A program made the position numbers and the translations under genes. From Actinomadura barringtoniae (GTDB lineage Bacteria > Actinomycetota > Actinomycetes > Streptosporangiales > Streptosporangiaceae): a DNA stretch of 64,000 nucleotides. The notes below the pieces were generated by a model. It saw only the letters and a program-made list of their open reading frames with translations. It did no database searches and was not told the origin of the DNA. The DNA is taken from contig NZ_JAGEOJ010000014.1 of assembly GCF_017573505.1 (NCBI RefSeq), positions 186,001-250,000 on the forward strand, in the 5' to 3' direction. Shown here one piece after another: positions 16,547 through 25,060 of the stretch. The stretch's first letter is position 1. Each line of letters starts with the position of its first letter.

Positions 16547-17983
16547 TCAGAGGCGGCCTGAGTACAGGACCGACAGGAAGCGGACGAGCAGCGCCTCCCG
16601 CGTCTCCACCGGCAGCCCGTCCATGATCGCGTTCACCATGGCCATCTCCGGCTCGGCGCCGCCCAGCTCCACGCCGACCGCCGCGAGCAGCCCGGCGAAC
16701 CCGGCGTCGTCGATGGCATCCAGGTCGAGCGACTCCAGTGCCTCGGTCAGTTCGGCCGGAACGTCGGGCGGCCCGGCCTCGCGCGCCGCCTTGGCCGACT
16801 CGTTCAACGTCGCCAGCATCGCCTCGACCCGGCCCGCGCTCACGCCGGTCAGCGTGAAGTGCAGGTTCGGCGGGCTGTGCCCGTGCGACAGCTGGACCTG
16901 GAAGAACCAGCCGCGGGAACGGGCCTCGTCGGCGAGCGCGAAGACGCTCAGCTCCGGATCGTCGGACGTCACCGCCACCAGCGGTGCCTCCGGCGACCCC
17001 AGCACGCGCAGCCCCGGAATCTCCGCGACGCCCGCGATCAGCCGTTCGGCGGAACGCATCGCCTCCGCGGCCAGGCTGCGATAGCCGTCCGCGCCCAGCG
17101 CCTGGAACGTCGCCCAGGCCGCGCCCAGCGGGCCACCGCTGCGGCTGCTCTGCACGGTCGTGTTGATCACCGGGTAGCCCGGCCATCCGGCGGCGGCGAA
17201 GTAGGCCCGGCGCCGCATCGCCTCGTCCGCGAACAGCACCACCGAGGCGCCCTTGGGCGCGTAGCCGTACTTGTGGAGGTCGCATGAGATCGACGTGACC
17301 CCGTCCACCGACAGATCGAACGGCGGCACGTCCCGGCCGTTCTCGCGCAGCCAGGGCAGCACCCATCCGCCGACGCAAGCGTCCACGTGACACGGCACGC
17401 CCGCCTCGGCCGCGATCGCCGCCACCTCCGCGACCGGATCGATGACCCCGTGCGCGTACGAGGGCGCCGACACCACGACCAGCACGGTGTTCGGCGTCAG
17501 CGCGGCCGTGATCGCCTCGGGCGAGACCCTGAAGGTGACCGGGTCGACGGCCACCGAAACGAGCTCCATGCCCAGGTAGTGAACGGCCTTGGCGAACGCG
17601 GGATGAGCCGTGGAAGGGGCGACGACCTGCGGCCGGTCAACGGCCCGCGCATCCCGGGCCGCCTTCACCGCCAGCATGATCGACTCGGTCCCTCCGCTGG
17701 TGAAGATCCCCGAAGAGGTGCCGCCGCCCAGCCGTTCCGCCACGGCGTCCACGAGCTGCCGCTCCAACGCCACGATGCTGGGGAACGCCGTCGGATCCAG
17801 GCAGTTGACCTCGAGCATCTCCAGGTGCGCCCGCGCCGCGGCCTCGTGCACCTCCGGACGCCCGGTGTCGTAGACATACGCGGTCACGTTCCCGCCCCGT
17901 ACGGGCAGGTCGTCCTCCCGCAGCCGCGCCAACTCGCCGAGCAGTTCGTCGACCGGCCGCCCGGCCTCCGGGAGTCCGTTCAT
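16547..17983 (-). CDS. PLP-dependent group II decarboxylase/lyase
   Basis: 478 residues from ATG 17983, which overlaps the upstream TetR stop (ATGA). Fold-type I signatures include GIFTSGGTESIMLAVKAARD (phosphate-binding loop), PCHVDACVGGW (Asp pairing with the pyridine N) and SCDLHKYGYAPKGAS (Schiff-base Lys). This resembles sphingosine-1-phosphate lyase and MfnA/glutamate-type decarboxylases rather than an aminotransferase. A C-terminal extension of about 70 residues has no motif I recognise. Cotranscription with a TetR gene suggests substrate-induced expression. The substrate (an amino acid or a phosphosphingoid-like amine) is undetermined. Confidence 0.87.
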   Translation of the reverse strand: MNGLPEAGRPVDELLGELARLREDDLPVRGGNVTAYVYDTGRPEVHEAAARAHLEMLEVNCLDPTAFPSIVALERQLVDAVAERLGGGTSSGIFTSGGTESIMLAVKAARDARAVDRPQVVAPSTAHPAFAKAVHYLGMELVSVAVDPVTFRVSPEAITAALTPNTVLVVVSAPSYAHGVIDPVAEVAAIAAEAGVPCHVDACVGGWVLPWLRENGRDVPPFDLSVDGVTSISCDLHKYGYAPKGASVVLFADEAMRRRAYFAAAGWPGYPVINTTVQSSRSGGPLGAAWATFQALGADGYRSLAAEAMRSAERLIAGVAEIPGLRVLGSPEAPLVAVTSDDPELSVFALADEARSRGWFFQVQLSHGHSPPNLHFTLTGVSAGRVEAMLATLNESAKAAREAGPPDVPAELTEALESLDLDAIDDAGFAGLLAAVGVELGGAEPEMAMVNAIMDGLPVETREALLVRFLSVLYSGRL

Positions 17984-18573
17984 CGGTCGAGCCCCAGCAG
18001 GCCGCCGACGACCCGCCGCAGATGCAGGCGGAACCGCGCGAGCTCCTTGGGGTCGTCGATGCCGACGCGCTGCCCGTGCTCGTCCAGCACACCGCCGCGC
18101 CCGAAGCCGTGCGTGCACCATATGACCGTCATGACCACGTACTCGATGTCCACCTCGGGCCCGACCAGCTCGCGGACGGCCTTCCCGGCCATGTCGAGCA
18201 TCGGCCGCACGTACTGGTTCTCCAGGTGAGCCACGTCCGCCGCGTCCGACAGCCACCGGTGCATCCACAGCGCGGGGACCTCGGGGTGCTCGACGCAGAA
18301 GTCCAGATAGCGATCAAGGACCCGGTAGACCCCCTCGGCATCGGGCGTGAACTCCCCGAACGCCGCCTCCAAAGCGGCGCTCTCGGTGTTCGCGGCCCGT
18401 TCCATCACCGCCAGGTACAGATCGCGCTTGCCGCCCACGTGGTACGAGACGGTGGCGATGTTGAGCCCCGCCGCCTCGGCGATCAACCGGGTCGACGTAG
18501 CGTCGTACCCGAGCTCCGCGAAGAGCCGGGTGGCCACGTCGATGATCCGTTCCCGCCCCGAGTCGTTGGTCAT
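17980..18573 (-). CDS. TetR-family regulator cotranscribed with PLP decarboxylase
   Basis: 197 residues. The HTH is at about 10-56 (ATRLFAELGYDATSTRLIAEAAGLNIATVSYHVGGKRDLYLAVM). The C-terminal domain contains the region FCVEHPEVPALWMHRWLSDAADV. It is the first gene of a two-gene operon whose second gene is the PLP enzyme (4-bp overlap), so it is most likely an autoregulated repressor responding to a substrate of that enzyme. It starts 33 bp from the end of the LysR gene upstream on the same strand. Confidence 0.88.
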   Translation of the reverse strand: MTNDSGRERIIDVATRLFAELGYDATSTRLIAEAAGLNIATVSYHVGGKRDLYLAVMERAANTESAALEAAFGEFTPDAEGVYRVLDRYLDFCVEHPEVPALWMHRWLSDAADVAHLENQYVRPMLDMAGKAVRELVGPEVDIEYVVMTVIWCTHGFGRGGVLDEHGQRVGIDDPKELARFRLHLRRVVGGLLGLDR

Positions 18574-18605
18574 TTTCCCACGTTAGAAGCCCAATGGTTG
18601 CTCCG

Positions 18606-19496
18606 TCAATCGCTTGATGGGGAGGCGGTGTCCCATCCCCAGCCCGTGATGGCGGTCCGCATCAGCCGTGCCGCGGGCGAAAGGTGACTCTCAGCCCCCC
18701 AGTGCAACGTGAGCGTGCGGCGGCAGCCCGGGTGGTCGACGTCGATCCAGGTGACCGGATAACTCGCCAGCGCGTGCCGGGCGAACGCGGGGTTGAACCC
18801 GATTCCGAGCCCGGCCCGGATCAGCTCCTGGATGGCGACCGCCTCGTCCCCTTCGCACACGATCCTTGGCGTCAGCCCCTTCTCGGCGAAGAGCCGATCA
18901 AGCAACCGCCGCTGCCAATGCCCCTTCCGCGCGGTGACGAACGGCTGATCGGCCAGATCCTCGACGCTCACCAGCGCCCTTCCGGCCAGCGGATGATCCA
19001 GCGGTGTGATCACCCCCACCGCCTCATCCAGCAACTGAGCCGACTCCAGCCCCTCCGTGGGAATCGGCTGCGAAGCCACGCACAGATCGATGTCCTGCGC
19101 CCTCAACTTCCGCGCCATCTCCTCCGCCGACATCTGCTGAAGCTCCACCTCCACAGACGGATGGGCTCGCTTGTACTCGGCCAGCACCTCCGTCAGCGCC
19201 AGAAAGGTCTCGGCCGCCAACCTGACAGAGCCGACCCCCGACGCCTCGACAAGCGCCCGACGCCCCGCGTCGAGCTCACCCAGCGAGCGTTCGACGTGCT
19301 CACGAAAAAGCGCTCCCGCGGCGTTCAACCGCAGCCGCCCGCCCCGATCGAACAGCGGCACCCCCAGCTCGCCCTCCAGCCGGGCGATCGTCCGGCTCAG
19401 CGAAGGCTGAGCCACCCGCAGCTCATCGGCGGCCCGGCTCAAGTGCTCCAGCCGAGCCACCACCAAGAACTGCCGAAGCGAATTCAGCTCCACCAT
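18606..19496 (-). CDS. LysR-family transcriptional regulator
   Basis: 296 residues from ATG 19496, the start that puts the HTH at the N-terminus (MVELNSLRQFLVVARLEHLSRAADELRVAQPSLSRTIARLEGELG). The co-inducer domain starts near residue 90 (VRLAAETFLALTEVLAEYK) and includes SQPIPTEGLES. It is divergent from the SnoaL-like gene at 19568 with a 71-bp A/T-richer intergenic region. In LysR systems that geometry usually means the divergent gene is the target. Confidence 0.9.
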   Translation of the reverse strand: MVELNSLRQFLVVARLEHLSRAADELRVAQPSLSRTIARLEGELGVPLFDRGGRLRLNAAGALFREHVERSLGELDAGRRALVEASGVGSVRLAAETFLALTEVLAEYKRAHPSVEVELQQMSAEEMARKLRAQDIDLCVASQPIPTEGLESAQLLDEAVGVITPLDHPLAGRALVSVEDLADQPFVTARKGHWQRRLLDRLFAEKGLTPRIVCEGDEAVAIQELIRAGLGIGFNPAFARHALASYPVTWIDVDHPGCRRTLTLHWGAESHLSPAARLMRTAITGWGWDTASPSSD

Positions 19497-19567
19497 GGCT
19501 CCGTCCACATAACTCAATAGCAATTCTGATCTTAGACAGGATAACTCCCACGACATATCGTTCCCGT

Positions 19568-19993
19568 ATGGACAACGACTCGGAAATCCGCAGCCACATC
19601 CAGAAGATCATCGAAGGCCTCCGAGCCAAGGACCTCGAAAGCCTCAGAGCGCTCTACGCACCCGACGTCGTGTCCTTCGACGTCGAGCCGCCCCTCCAGC
19701 ACGTGGGCATCGAGGCGAAGCTCAAGAACTGGGCGAACGTCTTCGCGTTCTTTGAGACCGTCGACTACGAGGTCCGCGACCTGACCCTCACCATCGGCGG
19801 CGACGTGGCGTTCGGCCACGCCTTCGCCCGCCTCAGCGGCACCCTCGAGAACGGCACCCCGGTCGGCGGCATGTGGGTCCGCATCACTTACGGCCTTCGC
19901 AAGATCGGCGGCGCCTGGACGATCACCCATGACCAGGTCTCGGTCCCGCTGGACATCCCCACCGGCAAGGGAGTGACCGACCTTCAGCCCTGA
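19568..19993 (+). CDS. SnoaL/NTF2-like (DUF4440-type) protein
   Basis: 141 residues forming one cystatin-like alpha+beta barrel: an N-terminal helix (EIRSHIQKIIEGLRAKDLESLRALYAPD), then strands ending VRITYGLRKIGGAWTITHDQVSVPLD. The family covers ketosteroid-isomerase-like enzymes and small-molecule-binding proteins. The pattern LRALYAPDVVSFDVEPPL is typical of the actinobacterial SnoaL-like group found next to LysR or sigma regulators. Probably regulated by the divergent LysR protein. The ligand is unknown. Confidence 0.85.
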   Translation: MDNDSEIRSHIQKIIEGLRAKDLESLRALYAPDVVSFDVEPPLQHVGIEAKLKNWANVFAFFETVDYEVRDLTLTIGGDVAFGHAFARLSGTLENGTPVGGMWVRITYGLRKIGGAWTITHDQVSVPLDIPTGKGVTDLQP

Positions 19994-20002
19994 CCTTGTC
20001 CG

Positions 20003-20175
20003 CTAAAGGACCACTCGCCCATCGTGCTCACGGACGGCCAGGGCGACGATGCCTCGCGCCATGTTCTTGTAGACGCCGGTCAGCCGCTCGGGCTCGACCT
20101 CCAGGCCGGTCTCCTGTGGTGTCGTAGGCCGTGCGGACGAGATGGAACACCGGAACGCCCGGTGGGGAGCCCGCG
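20003..20175 (-). pseudogene. Frameshifted gene remnant, possibly a GntR/UTRA fragment
   Basis: On the minus strand, a peptide GVPVFHLVRTAYDTTGDR reads into a second frame, LEVEPERLTGVYKNMARGI, then ALAVREHDGRVVL and a stop at 20003. Removing a single C near 20106 joins the two frames. The first part resembles the core strand of UTRA ligand domains of GntR regulators (VxHLxRxAYDxxG). There is no N-terminus. I read this as decayed coding DNA; the family is tentative. Confidence 0.4.
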
Positions 20176-20248
20176 TGCGCCAAGGAGCGGGGCCGGAAGC
20201 CCGTCGCGGGCGGCGGGAGGGCGGTCTGGGCGGTTGTGGGGTGACCTG

Positions 20249-21622
20249 CTAGAAGCCGCGGGTTCGGCGGGCGGCGGGGCGGGAGCGGCGGGAGGAGATG
20301 CCCAGGCCTACGCGCTGGAAGGCGCGGACGAGTTCGCCGCCCATGTTGACGCCGGCGCCTAGGGCGAGGGCTACGGAGAGGGCGCCTACGAGGCTGAGCA
20401 TGCCGGCCTCGGGGGAGTGGGTGTTGAGCTCGACCATGCCCCGGTAAAGGAGCGTTCCAGGGAGGAGGGGGCAGATCGCGGGGACGACGTAGGGGAGGGA
20501 GGGGGAGTGGCGGCGGCGGGCGTACCAGTCGCCGAGGGTTCCTACGGCTAGGGCGGCGATCGCCGAGGCCAGGAGGGGGAAGGTGTCGTTGGCCAGGAGG
20601 ATCACGTAGATGATCCAGCTGACCGCGCCTCCGATGGCGGCGATGGGCAGGACGTTGCGGGGGCAGGCGAGGGAGACGGCGAAGGTCACCGAGACGGCGG
20701 CGGCGGCCAGGACCGGGATGGGCAGGAGCTCGGCGGGGCTGTTGGGCAGGTGGCTGACGTCGACCGGGACCTTGAGCTGGACGGCGGTGTAGACGACGAC
20801 GCCGAGGCCCGCGACCAGGGCCGTGATCATGAAGAAGACCTCGAGGAGGCGGGCGCCGGCGCTGACCAGGTCGCCGGTGATGCCGTCTTGGATGCTGGCC
20901 ACGAGCGGGCGGCCTGGCAGGAGGGCGAGGATCGCCCCGGTGACGATGGTGGAGGCGCGGTTGGGGTTGCCCATGGCGATCACGATGGCGGCGGCCGTGG
21001 CGGCGATGGCGGCGGCCGCGAAGATCTGGAAGAACTCGGCCACGCCCCGGCGGGCCAGGTAGGCGGCCGTACGGTCGCCGAGGAGCGTCGCGAAGAACGC
21101 GGTCGCGGCGACGAGCGGGCCACCGCCGGTGAGGACCGAGGCGGAGGACGCGATCAGCGCGAAGCTGACCACCAGCAGCCAGGCCGGGTACGGGCCGCGG
21201 CCGGTCTTGATCTCCCTGAGCTGCTTGTGGGCCTCGTCCAGGTCCAGCATGCCGATGGAGGCCTGCTGGACGAGCGAGTGCAGGGCGTGCAGCCGCCAGA
21301 ACGCGGGGGACCGGCGGCGGATGGCGCGGGACGCGGTGACCGGGAGCGCGCCGTTGCCCGGGTGAGCCGAGACCAGGAGGCTGGTGAAGGTCACCTCGAC
21401 CTCGCAGCGCGGGAGCTCGTAGGCGACGGCGAGGCTCAGCATGGCCTCGTTGACGCGTTCGGTGGATTCGCCGCTGGCCAGGAGGAGCTCGCCTACGCGG
21501 AGGACGAGATCTATGGCTCGGGGATCGACCACCTCGCCGGGTTCGTCTTCGGGCACCTCCACCGGTGCCCCGTCCATGAGAACCTGCCACGTGCGCCTCA
21601 GGCGCTCCGCTGCTCGCCCCAT
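20249..21622 (-). CDS. Threonine/serine exporter family protein (ThrE type)
   Basis: 457 residues with about ten TM helices. It is a fusion of the ThrE cytosolic/first membrane module (LRVGELLLASGESTERVNEAMLSLAVAY and VEVTFTSLLVSAHPG) and the second DUF3815-like module (LPYVVPAICPLLPGTLLYRGM). The order and the motifs FGxxxGxP-like (GAILALLPGRPLVASIQDGITGDLVSAGARLLEVFF) match the Corynebacterium ThrE family that exports threonine and serine by proton motive force. It appears monocistronic. The C-terminus is Arg-rich. Confidence 0.9.
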   Translation of the reverse strand: MGRAAERLRRTWQVLMDGAPVEVPEDEPGEVVDPRAIDLVLRVGELLLASGESTERVNEAMLSLAVAYELPRCEVEVTFTSLLVSAHPGNGALPVTASRAIRRRSPAFWRLHALHSLVQQASIGMLDLDEAHKQLREIKTGRGPYPAWLLVVSFALIASSASVLTGGGPLVAATAFFATLLGDRTAAYLARRGVAEFFQIFAAAAIAATAAAIVIAMGNPNRASTIVTGAILALLPGRPLVASIQDGITGDLVSAGARLLEVFFMITALVAGLGVVVYTAVQLKVPVDVSHLPNSPAELLPIPVLAAAAVSVTFAVSLACPRNVLPIAAIGGAVSWIIYVILLANDTFPLLASAIAALAVGTLGDWYARRRHSPSLPYVVPAICPLLPGTLLYRGMVELNTHSPEAGMLSLVGALSVALALGAGVNMGGELVRAFQRVGLGISSRRSRPAARRTRGF

Positions 21623-21717
21623 AGCGAACGTGCCCTCCCCGGCCTCCTTAGGTGATCTTCAAGAGGCAGGTTACCTCGCGTGACGAAAGGTGCCACACGG
21701 TGGGCGTGAGGTGTCGG

Positions 21718-22032
21718 TCACGGTAGTTGCCAAACCACCGGAAGTCCGGCGGCGGCGCCCTCGGACGAGTAGTCGTGGACGACGTCCAGATAGCCCGCCA
21801 TGCGGGCCTGCCAGGTGACGTTCACCGGCAGCTTCTCCAGGGCGAAGAGCAGGTCGCCGTAGTCGTCGCAGTCGATGACGTGGAAGAGGTCCAGGCCGCT
21901 GCGCCAGATCGTCCAGTCCTTGGCGCCGGCGGCGCGGATGGCCTCGACCAGCTCGGTGGGGACCTCCCGATGGGCCTGCTCGTAGGCCTCCTCGGTGCCC
22001 TCCTTCAGCCGGGTGTGCAGCGCTACGCGCAT
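21718..22032 (-). CDS. L-rhamnose/L-fucose mutarotase (RhaM family)
   Basis: 104 residues with the RhaM (COG3254) signatures MRVALHTRLKEGTEEAYEQAH, KDWTIWRSGLDLFHVIDCDDY and VNVTWQARMAGYLDV. It interconverts alpha and beta anomers of a 6-deoxyhexose. Members of this family occur as the fucose mutarotase in non-phosphorylating fucose operons such as that of Xanthomonas, so in this locus L-fucose is the probable substrate. Its ATG overlaps the GntR stop by one base, so it is translated with its regulator. Confidence 0.88.
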   Translation of the reverse strand: MRVALHTRLKEGTEEAYEQAHREVPTELVEAIRAAGAKDWTIWRSGLDLFHVIDCDDYGDLLFALEKLPVNVTWQARMAGYLDVVHDYSSEGAAAGLPVVWQLP

Positions 22033-22796
22033 CAGTCCTCCTCCTGTCCGGGAGCGCCGGTCCGTGCGGGAGCGTCGGGGGCCTGGGGGTCCGCCGGTTG
22101 GGCGGCCTGGTGGCGGGCCCAGTGTTCCACCGCGCCGATGTGGATGGCGGCGGCGATGCGGGCGCCCTCGGGGTCGCGGTCGACCAGCGCGCGGTAGATC
22201 TCCTCGTGCTCGTCGAACGTGCGGGTGAAGACGTCGTCCTCCTGGTAGCCGCGCCAGACGCGGGCGCGGAACGTGCGGCTGTTCAGGCCGCCGAGGATCG
22301 CGGCGAGCACGGGGTTGCCGGCCGCCCCGGTGATGATCCGGTGGAACTCCAGGTCGTGCCCGACGATCTCCTCCGAGGTCGTGCCGCGTTCCATCGCGCG
22401 CATCTCGGCGCGCAGCAGCGCCAGGCCTTCGTCGGTGATGCGCGCGGCGGCGGTGGCCGCGGCGGCGGGCTCCAGGATCTTGCGGACCTGAACGAGGTGC
22501 AGGAGCGTCTCGCCGCGCGAGATCTCGGCGACCGCGCCGAACGTCTCGAGCAGGTCGCTCGGCTCCAGCTGCGTCACGTACACGCCCGCGCCGTGCCGGG
22601 CCTCCAGGACGCCGAGCACGGTGAGTGCGCGGATCGCCTCGCGCATGGAGCTGCGGGACAGGCCGAGCTCGGCGGCCAGGTCCCGTTCGGTCGGCAGGCG
22701 CTGACCGGGGACCAGCTCGCCGGAGGCCAGCTTGGCCTTGATCTGTTCTATCGCCCGGTCGGTGACGGTCGTCCGGATCGCGTTGTCCTCGGTCAC
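22032..22796 (-). CDS. FadR-subfamily GntR regulator of the fucose locus
   Basis: 254 residues from GTG 22796, selected for the GGAGAC ribosome site about 9 nt upstream. The GntR winged HTH is at about 8-75 (GQRLPTERDLAAELGLSRSSMREAIRALTVLGVLEARHGAGVYV). An all-helical FCD domain follows, with the metal/ligand residues in GHDLEFHRIITGAAGNPV and DEHEEIYRALVDRD. The gene is divergent from the fuconate dehydratase gene. The three repeated sites at 22843-22938 are its probable operators. It likely senses a fucose pathway intermediate such as L-fuconate or KDF. Confidence 0.92.
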   Translation of the reverse strand: MTEDNAIRTTVTDRAIEQIKAKLASGELVPGQRLPTERDLAAELGLSRSSMREAIRALTVLGVLEARHGAGVYVTQLEPSDLLETFGAVAEISRGETLLHLVQVRKILEPAAAATAAARITDEGLALLRAEMRAMERGTTSEEIVGHDLEFHRIITGAAGNPVLAAILGGLNSRTFRARVWRGYQEDDVFTRTFDEHEEIYRALVDRDPEGARIAAAIHIGAVEHWARHQAAQPADPQAPDAPARTGAPGQEED

Positions 22797-22842
22797 CCCG
22801 ATGTCTCCTTTTCGTCGAGGCTCATCCTGACATCCTTCCGAG

Positions 22843-22938
22843 TGGTCTGACCAATCCACGCAAGTAACGACTTTGTTACGGGGTATTGCCAGGACATATG
22901 GGGCAAGTGGTCTGATGTCTTCCTAGGTGGTCCGATCA
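22843..22938. promoter_or_regulatory. Three GntR operator-like repeats upstream of fucose operon
   Basis: Copies of TGGTCYGAYCA occur at 22843-22853 (TGGTCTGACCA), 22908-22916 (TGGTCTGAT, partial) and 22928-22938 (TGGTCCGATCA). The first and third are palindromic in the TGGTC-N-GAYCA manner recognised by FadR-type GntR proteins. A separate inverted repeat GTAAC-N6-GTTAC lies at 22864-22879 and might belong to the promoter or to a second regulator. Location in the divergent 159-bp region supports control of both directions. Confidence 0.6.
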
Positions 22939-22955
22939 CTTGGGGGTTCTTACGC

Positions 22956-24257
22956 ATGAAGATCGTCTCGTTGGAGGCGCACGACGTCCGGTTCCCGACC
23001 TCGCGCGAGCTGGACGGCTCGGACGCCATGAACCCCGACCCCGACTACTCGGCCGCCTACGTGGTGCTGCGGACCGACGAGAGTCGTGACGGCCGCCCCC
23101 TGGAGGGGCATGGCTTCTGCTTCACCATCGGCCGCGGCAACGAGGTCTGCGTCGCCGCCATCAACGCCTACGCGCCGCTGGTCGAGGGCGCCGAGCTGGA
23201 CCCGGGCGACCTCGGCGGCTTCTCCCGGCGCCTGCTGCACGACTCGCAGCTGCGCTGGCTCGGCCCCGAGAAGGGCGCCGTCCACATGGCCGCCGCCGCG
23301 ATCATCAACGCGGCGTTCGACCTGGCCGGGAAGGCCGCGGGCCTGCCGGTGTGGCGGCTGCTGGCGGAGATGGCGCCCGAGCAGATCGTCGACCTGGCCG
23401 ACTGGCGCTACCTCACCGACGCCCTCACCCCGGAACGCGCGCTGGAGCTCCTGCGCGACGCGGCCCCTGGCCGTGCCGCACGGACCGAGACCCTGCTGGC
23501 CCGCGGCTACCCCGCGTACACCACCACGCCCGGCTGGCTCGGCTACACCGACGACAAGCTGGTGCGGCTCAGCCGCGAGGCGGTCGCCGACGGCTTCACC
23601 CAGATCAAGCTCAAGGTCGGCGCCGACCTGGACGACGACGTGCGGCGGCTGCGGCTGGCGCGCGACGCGGTCGGCCCCGGTGTACGGATCGCCGTCGACG
23701 CCAACCAGCGCTGGGACGTCGCGCCGGCGATCGAGTGGATGCGCGCCCTGGAGCCGTTCGCGCCGTACTGGATCGAGGAGCCGACCAGCCCCGACGACGT
23801 CCTCGGCCACGCCGCCATCCGGCGCGGCGTGGCGCCGGTCAAGGTCGCCACCGGCGAGCACATCGCCAACCGGGTGCTGGTCAAGCAGATGCTCCAGGCC
23901 GGCGCGATCGACGTGCTGCAGATCGACGCGTGCCGGGTCGCGGGCGTGACCGAGAACGTGGCGATCCTGCTGCTGGCGGCGGCGTACGGCGTGCCGGTCT
24001 GCCCGCACGCGGGCGGCGTCGGGCTGTGCGAGGCGGTCCAGCACCTGTCGATGTTCGACTTCGTCGCGGTGAGCGGCAGCACCGAGGACCGGGTGATCGA
24101 GTACGTCGACCACCTGCACGAGCACTTCGAGGACCCGGTCCGCATCGTTCAGGGCCATTACGTGGCGCCCGGCGCGCCCGGGATGTCCACCCAGATGAAG
24201 GCCACGAGCCTGGCGGCCTATGCCCACCCCGACGGCGAGATCTGGAGGAACCACTGA
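22956..24257 (+). CDS. L-fuconate dehydratase (enolase superfamily)
   Basis: 433 residues. The N-terminal capping domain starts MKIVSLEAHDVRFPTSRELDGSDAMNP, a pattern specific to L-fuconate dehydratases (human ENOSF1 and Xanthomonas FucD). Barrel residues are visible: K218/K220 in IKLKVG, D248 in VDANQRWD, the Glu ligands in WIEEP and GEH, and the catalytic H351 in CPHAGGVG. It converts L-fuconate to 2-keto-3-deoxy-L-fuconate with Mg2+. First gene of the plus-strand fucose operon; its stop overlaps the next start (TGATG). Confidence 0.95.
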   Translation: MKIVSLEAHDVRFPTSRELDGSDAMNPDPDYSAAYVVLRTDESRDGRPLEGHGFCFTIGRGNEVCVAAINAYAPLVEGAELDPGDLGGFSRRLLHDSQLRWLGPEKGAVHMAAAAIINAAFDLAGKAAGLPVWRLLAEMAPEQIVDLADWRYLTDALTPERALELLRDAAPGRAARTETLLARGYPAYTTTPGWLGYTDDKLVRLSREAVADGFTQIKLKVGADLDDDVRRLRLARDAVGPGVRIAVDANQRWDVAPAIEWMRALEPFAPYWIEEPTSPDDVLGHAAIRRGVAPVKVATGEHIANRVLVKQMLQAGAIDVLQIDACRVAGVTENVAILLLAAAYGVPVCPHAGGVGLCEAVQHLSMFDFVAVSGSTEDRVIEYVDHLHEHFEDPVRIVQGHYVAPGAPGMSTQMKATSLAAYAHPDGEIWRNH

Positions 24258-25012
24258 TGGATCGCGGCATGGAGTTCGACGGTATTAAAGCTCTGGTCAC
24301 CGGCGGTGCGTCCGGGATCGGCCTGGCCGCGGCGCGGTTGCTGGCCGAACGCGGCGCGGCGGTGGCCTGCCTGGACCTGAACGCGGCGCCCGACCCGTTC
24401 CACACCGTCAAGGCCGACGTCACCGACGACGCCGCCGTGCGCACCGCGGTGAACGAGGCGGCCCAGCACCTCGGCGGCCTGGACGTCGTCGTCAACAACG
24501 CCGGCATCGGCGCGCAGGGCACCGTCGAGGACAACGACGACGTCGAATGGCACCGCGTCTACGACATCAACGTCGTCGGCATGGTCCGCGTCAGCCGCGC
24601 CGCCCTCCCGTACCTGCGCGAGTCGAGCCACGCCGCGATCGTCAACACGTGCTCGATCGCCGCGACCGCCGGCCTTCCCGACCGCGCGCTCTACTCGGCG
24701 ACCAAGGGCGCGGTCCTGTCGCTGACGCTCGCCATGGCCGCCGACCACCTGCGCGAGGGCATCCGGGTCAACTGCGTGAACCCCGGCACGGCCGACACCC
24801 CGTGGATCGGCCGCCTGCTGGCCAAGGCCGCCGACCCCGAGGCCGAACGCGCCGCCCTGGAGGCCCGCCAGCCGAGCGGCCGGCTGGTCTCCCCGGAGGA
24901 GGTCGCCGCGGCGATCGCCTACCTCGCCGGCCCGCTCGCCTCCGCCACCACCGGCATCGACCTCGCGGTGGACGGCGGCATGCAAGGACTCAGGCTGCGG
25001 CCCCGCAGCTGA
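24257..25012 (+). CDS. SDR dehydrogenase, probable 2-keto-3-deoxy-L-fuconate dehydrogenase
   Basis: 251 residues of a classical short-chain dehydrogenase: cofactor loop TGGASGIG (about 15-22), NNAG at about 85, the catalytic Ser in NTCSIAATAG, Tyr/Lys in YSATK, and GxADTPWI after the active site. An Asp at the end of beta-2 (CLDLNA) indicates NAD rather than NADP. Immediately downstream of fuconate dehydratase with overlapping codons, it best fits the step from 2-keto-3-deoxy-L-fuconate to the 2,4-diketo acid. L-fucose dehydrogenase is the alternative, though the AKR at 28744 is a better candidate for that. Confidence 0.88.
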   Translation: MDRGMEFDGIKALVTGGASGIGLAAARLLAERGAAVACLDLNAAPDPFHTVKADVTDDAAVRTAVNEAAQHLGGLDVVVNNAGIGAQGTVEDNDDVEWHRVYDINVVGMVRVSRAALPYLRESSHAAIVNTCSIAATAGLPDRALYSATKGAVLSLTLAMAADHLREGIRVNCVNPGTADTPWIGRLLAKAADPEAERAALEARQPSGRLVSPEEVAAAIAYLAGPLASATTGIDLAVDGGMQGLRLRPRS

Positions 25013-25060
25013 CCACCCCCTGATCACGTTCGATCCATGCGTTCCGAGGAGGAACCAACG

